In this document: piece by piece, positions 21,171-34,700 of the stretch
How positions within the stretch are numbered: the stretch's first letter is position 1
Layout of the letters: each line of letters opens with the position of its first letter
NCBI GenBank assembly: GCA_037349105.1
Contig: JAYJMM010000110.1
Location: forward strand, 1,860,001-1,924,000
DNA: 64,000 nucleotides
Direction: 5' to 3'
Origin: Limnomonas spitsbergensis
Lineage: Eukaryota; Chlorophyta; Chlorophyceae; Chlamydomonadales
Notes under the pieces: generated by a model
What the model was told of the DNA's origin: nothing
Databases searched by the model: none
What the model saw: only the letters and a program-made list of their open reading frames with translations
Made by a program: the position numbers and the translations under genes

Positions 21171-22737
21171 GCCTTTTTCGGCTGCCGACGAGGGCCCTAT
21201 GCGCACCCTGGCTGTTTTGGTGTGTTAGCGTCTCAGGTTTTCTAGGGTTGGGCGGCCGGCCTCACATCTTGTTAAAACAAAAGAAAAGCCTTTTGACGTC
21301 AGCCCGATCAGATCTGACTAGAAACTGCATCCTTTATCTATTTCACCACGCCACTACTACTGTCCATCTCTGCTATTACCGTAATCGACTGATTCCTCTG
21401 AGCAGGGCCCAGAGGTGTAACGACCTTCACTATTCGACTCTCCTGCGTGAAAATCACGTATCAAAAGAACGTTCAGAGTTAATTCTTTGCAGCATGCGGT
21501 GAGGCCGAATATGAGCCTCTGTGCCTCTACCTACCGGCATGGTAGCACGATACGACATGATACGGTGCAATACGGCACATGTTCAGCCGGAGTGTACTAC
21601 CAGAGTGCTACGATACGGCACTATACGGCACGGGTTCAGCCAGATTGTGCAACTATGCCCAACGGTAACCCTAAAGGGCACCTGCTTCAAAGATCTAACC
21701 TGAATGGAATTCAAACACATAAGAAGCCATAGTTTATTACTCAGCAACAATTTGCCTTCAGCGCCCCTGGCCACATGAGAGGGCCCGATTGGGACAAAAC
21801 CATGACCGACCGACAGACGCAGGCCCAAGCAGCATGGCTGGCCGCGCATGGGGCCTCTGGCCAGGAGGCAAGAGGTAGCTGAAAGGTAGCTGAATCGTGG
21901 CTTAGCCATGAAAAATGAAACACTACGAGAGCTCTATGATCAGTCATAAGACTCATAGTAACCAGGCATTCTCCCTCTGCGTTACTCCCCTCTCACGGCA
22001 TCACTCCCCCCTCCCTCTGCATCACTCTTCTCCTACCGCCTTGAGTCACGTCGCAGCTCTACCAGCAGCTATGCCAGTGAGCTCAGGCCACTATGAGCAA
22101 AGAGCACTCGAGTTCCCAGGGTCACAATAACATACATCCCACACACCCCGTCTTTTGGGAGAACAGCTGCGTAATAATCAGCAGGGCAACGCTCATTGGG
22201 ACGACTCCCAACGGGGCAATTCAGTTGTCAGGGTCGATAAAGTCCCACACATATCCCACACATATCCCACACATATCCCACACCTCCTGCAGTGTGGATG
22301 CCTTTCGGAAGCTCAGCTGGGCCATCACCAACAAGGGCCAATCCAGCGTACAACACTCCACTGGAGTGCTGTTCCGCTGAATTCCAGTGTTTATTTTTTA
22401 TGCTACAAGGTCGACTTTAGCAGGCTGCCCAGCGGCTGCCGAAGGCCCAATCAGGACCAAACCTGGATCGGCCTGCAATTGGTGACCAAGACAGCAAGGC
22501 CGGCCACGAATGGGGTCTCTAGCCAGCGGCCGGAGTGTAGCTGACATGTAGCTGAGTCTCAAAGACAAAAGCTGCACTCAACCGGGCAGCACCCAACGGA
22601 GCAACACTCAGCGGGGCGACCACGCGGGCTAGCATTTAAACAGGGCCGCATCTGTCCTCCACCCCCTTACAGGGCGTAGCTTTCTTTCTTTCCTTCTTCA
22701 TTAGGAGCAGGGCCCCCAGAGGTGCGACGTGATTGAA
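21171..22737. other. Intergenic region downstream of gene B
   Basis: No gene is supported. It holds another CCCAGAGGTGTAACG tail fragment (about 21408), a short ACATATCCCAC repeat (22248-22283), and at 22660-22735 a GGGCGTAGCTTTCTTTC block plus CCCAGAGGTGCGACGTGATT, a diverged LINE tail just 3' of the gene B stop. A similar GGGCGTAGTTTTCTTTC lies at 4806 inside gene A intron 3. Confidence 0.5.
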
Positions 22738-25700
22738 TCAACGCGGCAACGTGGCGTGGCTGGACAAGGACACCTCCCCCCCGCCCGCCTCGAGACCCGG
22801 CATAGCCGGACGGGCACTGCCCCCGCCGCCTAGCTCCAGCCCCTTCGGCGCGCCCTTTTGCCCAGAGGACTCCTTGTGCTCTTGATGCTGGTCCCAGGAT
22901 CCCAGCAGGCCCTCGCTTTCGCCAGGCCGACCCCGGCCACCGCCGCCCGCCTTGTCGCGCTCGCTAGGCCGCCCCCGACCAGCAGCCCTGCCGGCCTTCT
23001 CACGCCCGCTGGGGGGCCGCCGCCCTCGCCCGCCTCCGCCGCCCGTCTGCTCGCGCCCGCCAAGCCCTCGCCCGCCCCCGCCCGCGCCGGGCCGCCCCTG
23101 CCGGCCCGCCTCGTCGTCCCGGTCCTCCGCTGCGACTGCGGCGTAGCCCGGGCGCAGGCACCCGCGCACGGTGACCATCCACACGGCGTAGAAGCCCGCA
23201 GCGCCCGACAATCCTACCAAGAGGAAGATGAGCAGAGCTACCGCAATGTCTGCGCTGACAGAGGGGCTTTCCTCTGCGGAAAGACAGAGCTCCCTTTCAG
23301 GGAGCGTCAGCCACAATTCAGCTACAATTCAGCTACAATTCATTTCGAATTCATGAGGACCGCGGCAAAGTAAATAATTAATTCAAAACCACGGGGGGGG
23401 AGGCTATATTCAAATCTGCGGGACCGGTACTGCAACCTCTACTATATCCCTTTTCATAAGCGCACAGTCGCACACCCTCGTTTGCAGGCAGTGCCAACAA
23501 TCCCACCTTGGCCACTTCTATCCCTTTTCATACTACGCGCACACCCTCGTCCAAAGGCCATGCCAACTGTCCCCCTTCGCAACTTCTACATACATTTTTA
23601 TAAGGGCACACCGAAGGCCATGCCAACAGTCCCCTTGGCCCACCTTGTTCCTCCTCTGTGTCTCCGGCAGACGCGCTCCTTCCCACTCCGCAGCCAGCAA
23701 CGTCTGCTGGCAGCACCCACGATGGCTCACCGCCACCGCCACCGCCACCACCCTCCTCCTCGTCAGCAAGCCCCTCGACCTCAAGCACCATAAACATTCC
23801 CGAGTCCGCGTGCAGCGCCGTGTGGCAGTGAAACGGCCACAGCCCCGGGTTGCTCGCCACGAAACGCAGCACGCTGTACCCATACGACCAGTTGCGTCCG
23901 CCCAGCCCCATCCCGCCGCCCTCCCCCGCCGCCTGCTGCAGCGCGTCGTCGAGCGGTACCGCCTGCGGCACCGGCTGCGTGTCGCGCAGCGGCGGGTCGG
24001 CCAGGTCGAGCCGGGAGTAGTTCAGCGCCCCGTCGCGGTCCAGCACGTCGCCGTTGCCAGAGCCAAGCAGCCAGAAGCGTCCGCCATGCAGGTGCATGGG
24101 GTGCACCATGCGAGACGGGTTGATCAGCACTAGGTCGAGAACGGTGCCCAGCGGGAGGCGCTCGATGTACGTTCGCGGACGCAGCCCTGCTGCTGCGCCG
24201 CGGGGGCCGCCGGGGGCAAGCAGCAGCGGCGCGTCGCCCGTTGCGGCCTCGTACGGCACCCAATTAATTGTCCAACAATACCTGAAGCAAGCATGGAAAA
24301 CATGTATCTAATAACCGTAGATTTTGTTGCCCTCCCTCATAACCAACCTTGTTTTGTTGCCCTCCCTCATAACCAACCTTGTTTTGGGGGGATCCATGAA
24401 CATTTATTTATTATCCACTGCCAGTTGCAAGTCGAAGATTAAGATTTTTTGTCATCGATGTGCCCTTAGGGCAGCATTGGAAGAAATTAGGTTTCGATGC
24501 CCAAGGTTAGGCAAATCTACGGTACATGGTATGTAAATATCATGGTATGTAAATATCTTATGGTTCAGGTATCTGTAGCAATATATATAAATACCTAAGG
24601 CTTGCGCATCTGCCTAGATCACCCTTGGCCTGACCCACGCCTGTCTATGTGTACCATTGTTCATACATCCCTCCACACTTTTTCCTATATCTCTCCACAC
24701 TTTCCCCTGTATTTCTCGTCACCTGTCCCTAGATGTCTCCACATCTTTTTACTTTCTTACATCCCTTCACACCCGTTAGATCTGTCCACACCTGTCCCTA
24801 CTCCCCAGAACCCTTCACAGGTATTCCTTCATTTCTCCACACCAGTTCCTACATCTGTCCAAACCTGTTCCCAGATCTCCCCACACCTGTTCCTACATCC
24901 CTCCACACCTGTTCCTCGATCCATCCCTGAGGTTGGGGCAGCCTGGCATTGGAGTCACTCCAGCTGCCATCCCAGGCACTACAGGCTGCCCGGTCCCCGT
25001 CCCCCTATCGCCGATGCCGCCTAATGAGGACACGCCTCTGGCCCCCAGCACGTCGCTCGGCTGTGCCGTGGCCGGATCGGAGCTCAGCACCAGGTACATG
25101 GTGAGCTGGCGTGTGCCGTTGGTCTGTTGCGGCGGCCGGGGCTCAGAGGCGTGCGCGCGCGGCTGGGGCTGGCGCTTGAAGTCCAGCGCATCGCCTGCGG
25201 TGTGTGTGTGTTTTGAACATGCGTTTCAAAAAGTAATCATGATTTACTGAAGACTGTGTGTTTGAAACAAATCATTTGAAGGCGCGATTTGCGTCTTAGT
25301 CATCCGCTTCGAAAACGGTAAACCCACTATCACTGGTACGGTAGATTCGAACTGCCTTCCCCCACGTTGTATTAATAAACGTTAAATGTTAAATACCTTT
25401 TAATACCTTTAAATACCTTATAATACAGGATAGACTTGTTGTCCATATTTGGTCCGAGCGCAGCATTAAAAAAACAATCAATCAATCAATCCATCCTGGT
25501 ACCTGGGGGAAGGCGATTTCAATGTACGGGTTTTCTACTTCCGGGACCCCCCCCCCCCCCTCCGTAATTCTTTCTGTGGCGGCTGCGGCCCCCCAATACA
25601 TTCGGCGGTCCCCATAACAACACCCAACCACACCCACTTGAGCTTGTTGCCGCCTGCTGCAGCGTCCCTCCCTGCCCATCCAGCGGCCCCACAAAGGTAC

Positions 25701-28700
25701 TGATTTTCTGAAACTGCAGCCTCACCTGAGCCCGCTGTCACCTCCTGCAGCGTCCCTCCACACCCTTACAACAGCCCCACAGAGGTTTGACTGATTTTCT
25801 GAAACCGCAGCCTCATCTGGACCCGCTGTCACCTCCTGCAGCGTCCCTCCACGCCCTTACAACAGCCACACAAAGGTTTGACTGGTTTTCTGAAACCGAA
25901 GCCTCACCTGGACCCGCTGTCACCCCCCGCCGTGTCCGCTCCCTGCAGCCCATCCCGCAGCCCATGAAGGTACTGACCTGGTGCATACTTAACTGTGTCC
26001 TAGATTTCCCTCTTTAGCCGCTCTTCCCAGCGCTCTTCCCAGCGCTCTTCCCAGCGCTCTTCCCAGCGTTTTTCCTCTTTAAGGAACTTAAATTTTTGGG
26101 TGTCCTCCGTTCTTTCCTTGCACCGCTCTTCCCAGCGCTGTACCTCTCTAAGGGATTGAACTTGTTAAGAATTCTCCGTTCTTTGTCGCTCCACCCTTCC
26201 CAGTGCTCTCCCTAAAAGGAATTTCACTTCTTGAGAATTCTCCGTTCCTCGTCGCTCCGCCCTGTCTGGCCCTTTCGGAAAAGGTTTTGGACGCTTGCGC
26301 TTAGACTCTGTAAAAACAACCTCAATCGCTCCCACCTGAAGCCGATGCCGCCTGCTGCAGCGTCCCTCCACACCCTTACAACAGCTCCTCAAAGATATAG
26401 GCCAGGTGCGCACAAGCGCGTTTGACGCTGTACCCAAAACAACTTAACCGCTCCCACCTGAAGCCGCTGCCACCTGCTGCAGCGTCCCTCCACGCCCGTC
26501 CATCACGCAGCCCAGCCGCAGCAGCGGCTCGCCCAGCATCGGGTCCGCAGCCGGCTCCGGCGCGCCGGCATAGTGCAAAACCACCGGAGAGTTCCGCCCG
26601 TCGAGCGTCGAGACGTCGATCCAATAGTTTCCCACCACGGCCGACGCCGTGAAGACGACGTCCACGCGCTCGCCGGGCGTCAGAACTATCGCCGACACCG
26701 TTGCCGCCGCCGAGGGACCTGCATCGGCGTCAGGAGGGGGGGAGGGGGAGTTTGCGCGCTGCCTGAAATCTGCCCCCCCTTCATTCACTGACCAGGTGGC
26801 CCTCAACTCTCCCGCATTAACCGAGGAGGGGGAGGGGGAGTTTGCGTGTCGCCTGAAATCTGCCCCCCTCCACTCACTGACCAGGTGACCCTCCACTCAC
26901 TGACCATGTGGCCCTCCACTCACTGACCATGTGGCCCTCCACCTACTGACCATGTGACCCTCCACTCACTGGCCATGTGGCCCTCCAATCACTGACCAGG
27001 TGGCCCTCCACTCACTGATCAGGTGGCTATCCACTCACTGACCAGGCGACCCTCCACTCACTGACCATGTGGCCTTCCACCCACTGACCATGTGGCCCTC
27101 CACTCACTGACCAGGTGGCCCTCCACTCACTGACCAGGTGGTCCTCCACTCACTGACCAGGTGGCCCTCCACCCACTGACCAGGTGGCACCTCCACTCAT
27201 TGGCCATGTGGCCCATCCACTCACTGACCAGGATGCCCTCCACTCACTGACCAGGTGGCCCTCCACTCACTTACCAGGTGGCCCTCCACTCAATGACAAG
27301 GTGGCCCCTCCACTCACTGACCATGTGACACCTTCACTCACTGACCAGGTGGTCATCCACTCACTGACCAGGTGACCCTCCACTCGCTAACCAGGTAGCC
27401 CTCCACTCACTGACAAAGTGGCCCTCCACTCACTGACAAGGCGGCCCTCCACTCACTGACCAGGTGACCCTCCACGCACTGACAATGTGGCCCTCCACTC
27501 ACTAACCAGGTGGCCCTCCACTGACCAGGTGGCCCTCCACTAACCAGGTGGCCCTCCACTCACTGACCATGTGGCCCTCCACTCATGGACCAGGCAGCCC
27601 TCCACTCACTGACCATGTGGTCCTCCACTCACTGACCAGGTGGCCCCTCCACACACTAACCAGGTGGCCCCTCCACGCACTGACCAGATGGCTCTCCAAT
27701 CACTGACCAGATAACCCTCCACTCACTAACCAGGTGGCCCCTCCACGCACTGACCAGGTGGAACCTCCACTCACTGGCCACGTGGCCCCTCCACTCACTG
27801 ACTAGGTGGCCCTTCCACGCACTGACCAGGGGGCACCTCCACTCACTGGCCATGTGGCCCCTCCACGCACTGACCAGGTGGCCCCTCCACTCAATGACAA
27901 GGTGGCCCCTCCACTCACTGACCAGGTGGCCCTCCACTCACTAACCAGGTGGCCATCCACTCACTGGCCATGTGGCCACTCCACTCACTAACCAGGTGGC
28001 CATCCACTCACCGACCAGGTGGCCATCCACTCACTGACCAGGTGGCCCCTCCACTCACTGACCAGGTGGCCCTCCACTCACCCGCATTGGCTGAGGCGGG
28101 GGAGGGCGGTGCGGAGGCCAGACTGCCACCGCTGGCGCTAATTGCCTGGAAGGTGTGGTTGCCTCCGATGGCCACCCGCAAGGCCCAGCTCGCAGAGGCC
28201 TGGATGATGCGCAGGCGGTAGCGCTTCCCGGCTTGCACCTGTGTTGTAGCATGGCATGGTGTATCATGGTGTGTCATGGTGTGTCATGGTGTGTCATGGT
28301 GTGTCATGGTGTGTCATGGTGTGTCATGGTGTGTCATGGTGTGCCATGGTGTGCCATGGTGTGTCATGGTGTGTCATGGTGTGTCATGGTGTGTCATGGT
28401 GTGTCATGGTGTGTCATGGTGTGTCATGGTGTGCGTGTGCATTTGCGTGGTGTGGTGTGGTGTGGTGTGGTGTGGTGTGGTGTGGTGTGGTGTGGTGTGG
28501 GGCGCGTATGAAGGTGCAGTTCTATGATTCATATTTTGTGGCGGCATATTATGCAGTGTCATGTCATGGTAGGCCACCCAGCCCTAGCCTAGGTTATCAA
28601 AATGTAAGGGCAATGCATGATAGGATTCAAATACCATCAGTGGCACAAACCTGCAGCACCTCTGGCGTTCCAACGGGCTTGCTGGTCTGCGAGTCGACTA

Positions 28701-31700
28701 CCCAGCCCTTGCCGTTGGCTAGGATGGTGAAGAAAGGCGCGTCGGAGAGGTCCATGGCCGACACATTGTCACACACGCCCCCCATGTCCATCATGCCGTC
28801 CTGGGGGGGTGGGGCAAGCATGGAGGGAGGGAGGGGAAGGAGTACTGTTTGTCACACACGCTCCCCATGTCCATCATGCCGTCCTGGGGGGGTAGGGCAA
28901 GCATGGAGGGAGGGAGGGGAAGGAGTACTGTTTGTCACACACGCCCCCCATGTCCATTGTGCCGTCCTGGGGGGGTGGGGCAAGCATGGAGGGAGGGAGG
29001 GGAAGGAGTACTGTTTGTCACACACGCTCCCCATGTCCATCATGCCGTCCTGGGGGGGTGGGGCAAGCATGGAGGGAGGGAGGGGAAGGAGTACTGTTTG
29101 TCACACACGCCCCCCATGTCTATCATGCCGTCCTGAGGGGTGGGGCAAGCATGGAGGGAGGGAGGGGAAGGAGTACTGTTTGTCACACACGCCCCCCATG
29201 TCCATCATGCCGTCCTGGGGGGGTGGGGCAAGCATGGAGGGAGGGAGGGGAAGGAGTACTGTTTGTCACACACGCTCCCCATGTCCATCATGCCGTCCTG
29301 GGGGGGTGGGGCAAGCATGGAGGGAGGGAGGGGAAGGAGTACTGTTTGTCACACATGCCCCCCATGTCCATCATACCGTCCTGGGGGGGTGGGGCAAGCA
29401 TGGAGGGAGGGAGGGGAAGGAGTACTGTTTGTCACACACGCCCCCCATGTCCATCATGCCGTCCTGGGGGGGTGGGGCAAGCATGGAGGGAGGGAGGGGA
29501 AGGAGTACTGTTTGTCACACACGCCCCCCATGTCTATCATGCCGTCCTGGGGGGGTGGGTCAAGCATGGAGGGAGGGAGGGGAAGGAGTACTGTTTGTCA
29601 CACACGCCCCCCATGTCCATCATGCCGTCCTGGGGGGGTAGGGCAAGCATGGAGGGAGGGAGGGGAAGGAGTACTGTTTGTCACACACGCCCCCCATGTC
29701 CATCATGCCGTCCTGGGGGGGTGGGGCAAGCATGGAGGGAGGGAGGGGAAGGAGTACTGTTTGTCACACACGCCCCCCATGTCCATCATGCCGTCCTGGG
29801 GGGGTGGGGCAAGCATGGAGGGAGGGAGGGGAAGGAGTACTGTTTGTCACACACGCCCCCCATGTCTATCATGCCGTCCTGGGGGGGTGGGGCAAGCATG
29901 GAGGGAGGGAGGGGAAGGAGTACTGTTTGTCACACACGCCCCCCATGTCCATCATGCCGTCCTGGGGGGGTGGGGCAAGCATGGAGGGAGGGAGGGGAAG
30001 GAGTACTGTTTGTCACACACGCCCCCCATGTCCATCATGCCGTCCTGGGGGGGTGGGGCAAGCATGGAGGGAGGGAGGGGAAGGAGTACTGTTAGTCACA
30101 CACGCCCCCCATGTCCATCATGCCGTCCTGGGGGGGTGGGGCTAGCATGGAGGGAGGGAGGGGAAGGAGTACTGTTAGTCACACACGCCCCCCATGTCCA
30201 TCATGCCGTCCTGGGGGGGTGGGGCAAGCATGGAGGGAGGGAGGGGAAGGAATACTGTTTGTCACACACGCCCCCCATGTCCATCATGCCGTCCTGGGGG
30301 GGTGGGGCTAGCATGGAGGGAGGGAGGGGAAGGAGTACTGTTAGTCACACACGCCCCCCATGTCCATCATGCCGTCCTGGGGGGGTGGGGCAAGCATGGA
30401 GGGAGGGAGGGGAAGGAGTACTGTTTGTCACACACGCTCCCCATGTCTATCATGCCGTCCTGGGGGGGTGGGGCAAGCATGGAGGGAGGGAGGGGAAGGA
30501 GTACTGTTTGTCACACACGCCCCCCATGTCCATCATGCCGTCCTGGGGGGGTGGGGCAAGCATGGAGGGAGGGAGGGGAAGGAGTACTGTTTGTCACACA
30601 CGCCCCCCATGTCCATCATGCCGTCCTGGGGGGGTGGGGCAAGCATGGAGGGAGGGAGGGGAAGGAGTACTGTTTGTCACACACGCCCCCCATGTCCATC
30701 ATGCCGTCCTGGGGGGGTGGGGCAAGCATGGAGGGAGGGAGGGGAAGGAGTACTGTTTGCCACACACGCTCCCCATGTCCATCATGCCGTCCTGTGGGGG
30801 TGGGGCAAGCATGGAGGGAGGGAGGGGAAGGAGTACTGTTTGTCACACACGCCCCCCATGTCCATCATGCCGTCCTGGGGGGGTGGGGCAAGCATGGAGG
30901 GAGGGAGGGGAAGGAGTACTGTTTGTCACACACGCCCCCCATGTCCATCATGCCGTCCTGGGGGGTGGGGCAAGCATGGAGGGAGGGAGGGGAAGGAGTA
31001 CTGTTTGTCACACACGCCCCCCATGTCCATCATGCCGTCCTGGGGGGGTGGGGCAAGCATGGAGGGAGGGAGGGGAAGGAGTACTGTTTGTCACACACGC
31101 TCCCCATGTCCATCATGCCGTCCTGGGGGGGTGGGGCAAGCATGGAGGGAGGGAGGGGAAGGAGTACTGTTAGTCACACACGCCCCCCATGTCTATCATG
31201 CCGTCCTGGGGGGGTGGGGCAAGCATGGAGGGAGGGAGGGGAAGGAGTACTGTTAGTCACACACGCCCCCCATGTCCATCATGCCGTCCTGGGGGGGTGG
31301 GGCAAGCATGGAGGGAGGGAGGGGAAGGAGTACTGTTTGTCACACACGCCCCCCATGTCCATCATGCCGTCCTGGGGGGGTGGGGCAAGCATGGAGGGAG
31401 GGAGGGGAAGGAATACTGTTTGTCACACACGCCCCCCATGTCCATCATGCCGTCCTGGGGGGGTGGGGCAAGCATGGAGGGAGGGAGGGGAAGGAGTACT
31501 GTTTGTCACACACGCCCCCCATGTCCATCATGCCGTCCTGGGGGGGTGGGTCAAGCATGGAGGGAGGGAGGGGAAGGAGTACTGTTAGTCACACACGCCC
31601 CCCATGTCCATCATGCCGTCCTGGGGGGGTGGGGCAAGCATGGAGGGAGGGAGGGGAAGGAGTACTGTTTGTCACACACGCCCCCCATGTCCATCATGCC

Positions 31701-34700
31701 GTCCTGGGGGGGTGGGGCAAGCATGGAGGGAGGGAGGGGAAGGAGTACTGTTTGTCACACACGCCCCCCATGTCCATCATGCCGTCCTGGGGGGGTGGGG
31801 CAAGCATGGAGGGAGGGAGGGGAAGGAGTACTGTTTGTCACACACGCCCCCCATGTCCATCATGCCGTCCTGGGGGGGTGGGGCAAGCATGGAGGGAGGG
31901 AGGGGAAGGAGTACTGTTTGTCACACACGCCCCCCATGTCCATCATGCCGTCCTGGGGGGGTGGGGCAAGCATGGAGGGAGGGAGGGGAAGGAGTACTGT
32001 TTGTCACACACGCCCCCCATGTCCATCATGCCGTCCTGGGGGGGTGGGGCAAGCATGGAGGGAGGGAGGGGAAGGAGTACTGTTTGTCACACACGCCCCC
32101 CATGTCCATCATGCCGTCCTGGGGGGGTGGGGCAAGCATGGAGGGAGGAGGGGAAGGAGTACTGTTTGTCACACACGCCCCCCATGTCCATCATGCCGTC
32201 CTGGGGGGGTGGGGCAAGCATGGAGGGAGGGAGGGGAAGGAGTACTGTTTGTCACACACGCCCCCCATGTCCATCATGCCGTCCTGGGGGGGTGGGGCAA
32301 GCATGGAGGGAGGGAGGGGAAGGAGTACTGTTTGTCACACACGCCCCCCATGTCCATCATGCCGTCCTGGGGGGTGGGGCAAGCATGGAGGGAGGGAGGG
32401 GAAGGAGTACTGTTTGTCACACACGCCCCCCATGTCCATCATGCCGTCCTGGGGGGGTGGGGCAAGCATGGAGGGAGGGAGGGGAAGGAGTACTGTTTGT
32501 CACACACGCCCCCCATGTCCATCATGCCGTCCTGGGGGGGTGGGGCAAGCATGGAGGGAGGGAGGGGAAGGAGTACTGTTTGTCACACACGCCCCCCATG
32601 TCCATCATGCCGTCCTGGGGGGGTGGGGCAAGCATGGAGGGAGGGAGGGGAAGGAGTACTGTTTGTCACACACGCCCCCCATGTCCATCATGCCGTCCTG
32701 GGGGGTGGGGCAAGCATGGAGGGAGGGAGGGGAAGGAGTACTGTTTGTCACACACGCCCCCCATGTCCATCATGCCGTCCTGGGGGGGTGGGGCAAGCAT
32801 GGAGGGAGGGAGGGGAAGGAGTACTGTTTGTCACACACGCCCCCCATGTCCATCATGCCGTCCTGGGGGGGTGGGGCAAGCATGGAGGGAGGGAGGGGAA
32901 GGAGTACTGTTTGTCACACACGCCCCCCATGTCCATCATGCCGTCCTGGGGGGGTGGGGCAAGCATGGAGGGAGGGAGGGGAAGGAGTACTGTTTGTCAC
33001 ACACGCCCCCCATGTCCATCATGCCGTCCTGGGGGGGTGGGGCAAGCATGGAGGGAGGGAGGGGAAGGAGTACTGTTTGTCACACACGCCCCCCATGTCC
33101 ATCATGCCGTCCTGGGGGGGTGGGGCAAGCATGGAGGGAGGGAGGGGAAGGAGTACTGTTTGTCACACACGCCCCCCATGTCCATCATGCCGTCCTGGGG
33201 GGGTGGGGCAAGCATGGAGGGAGGGAGGGGAAGGAGTACTGTTTGTCACACACGCCCCCCATGTCCATCATGCCGTCCTGGGGGGGTGGGGCAAGCATGG
33301 AGGGAGGGAGGGGAAGGAGTACTGTTTGTCACACACGCCCCCCATGTCCATCATGCCGTCCTGGGGGGGTGGGGCAAGCATGGAGGGAGGGAGGGGAAGG
33401 AGTACTGTTTGTCACACACGCCCCCCATGTCCATCATGCCGTCCTGGGGGGGTGGGGCAAGCATGGAGGGAGGGAGGGGAAGGAGTACTGTTTGTCACAC
33501 ACGCCCCCCATGTCCATCATGCCGTCCTGGGGGGGTGGGGCAAGCATGGAGGGAGGGAGGGGAAGGAGTACTGTTTGTCACACACGCCCCCCATGTCCAT
33601 CATGCCGTCCTGGGGGGGTGGGGCAAGCATGGAGGGAGGGAGGGGAAGGAATACTGTTTGTCACACACGCCCCCCATGTCCATCATGCCGTCCTGGGGGG
33701 GTGGGGCAAGCATGGAGGGAGGGAGGGGAAGGAGTACTGTTTGTCACACACGCCCCCCATGTCCATCATGCCGTCCTGGGGGGGTGGGGCAAGCATGGAG
33801 GGAGGGAGGGGAAGGAAGTACTGTTTGTCACACACGCCCCCCATGTCCATCATGCCGTCCTGGGGGGTGGGGCAAGCATGGAGGGAGGGAGGGGAAGGAG
33901 TACTGTTTAGTCACACACGCCCCCCATGTCCATCATGCCGTCCTGGGGGGGTGGGGCAAGCATGGAGGGAGGGAGGGGAAGGAGTACTGTTTGTCACACA
34001 CGCCCCCCATGTCCATCATGCCGTCCTGGGGGGGTGGGGCAAGCATGGAGGGAGGGAGGGGAAGGAGTACTGTTTGTCACACACGCCCCCCATGTCCATC
34101 ATGCCGTCCTGGGGGGGTGGGGCAAGCATGGAGGGAGGGAGGGGAAGGGAGTACTGTTTGTCACACACGCCCCCCATGTCCATCATGCCGTCCTGGGGGG
34201 GTGGGGCAAGCATGGAGGGAGGGAGGGGAAGGAGTACTGTTTGTCACACACGCCCCCCATGTCCATCATGCCGTCCTGGGGGGGTGGGGGCAAGCATGGA
34301 GGGAGGGAAGGGGAAGGAGTGACGTTCTGTTTGTCACAACACGCCCCATGTCCATCATGCCGTTCCTTGGGGGGTCGTGCGGCAAGCATGGAGGGAGGGA
34401 AGGGAAGGAAGTACTGTTTGTCACACACGCCCCCCATGTCCATCATGCCGTACTGGGGGGGTGGGGCGCGAAGCATGGAGGGAGGAGGGGAAGGAGAGTT
34501 TTACTTTTTGTCACCACACGCCCCCCATGTCCATCATTGCCGTCCTGGGGGGGTGGGCAAGCATAGGAGGGAGGGAGGGGGAAGGAGTTACTGTTTGTCA
34601 CACACGCCCCATGTCCATCATGCCGCTTCCTGGGGGGGGGGCAAGACATGGAGGGAGGGAGGGGAAGGAAGTACTGTTTAGTTCACACACGCCCCCCATG

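Noticed and set aside
20738..21502. Pro/Leu/Val-rich and Gly/Thr/Asn-rich ORFs
   Set aside because: 12-bp array open in all frames.
23645..24133. Plus-strand ORF opposite gene B exon 9
   Set aside because: Shadow of the catalytic exon on the minus strand, caused by high G+C codon use.
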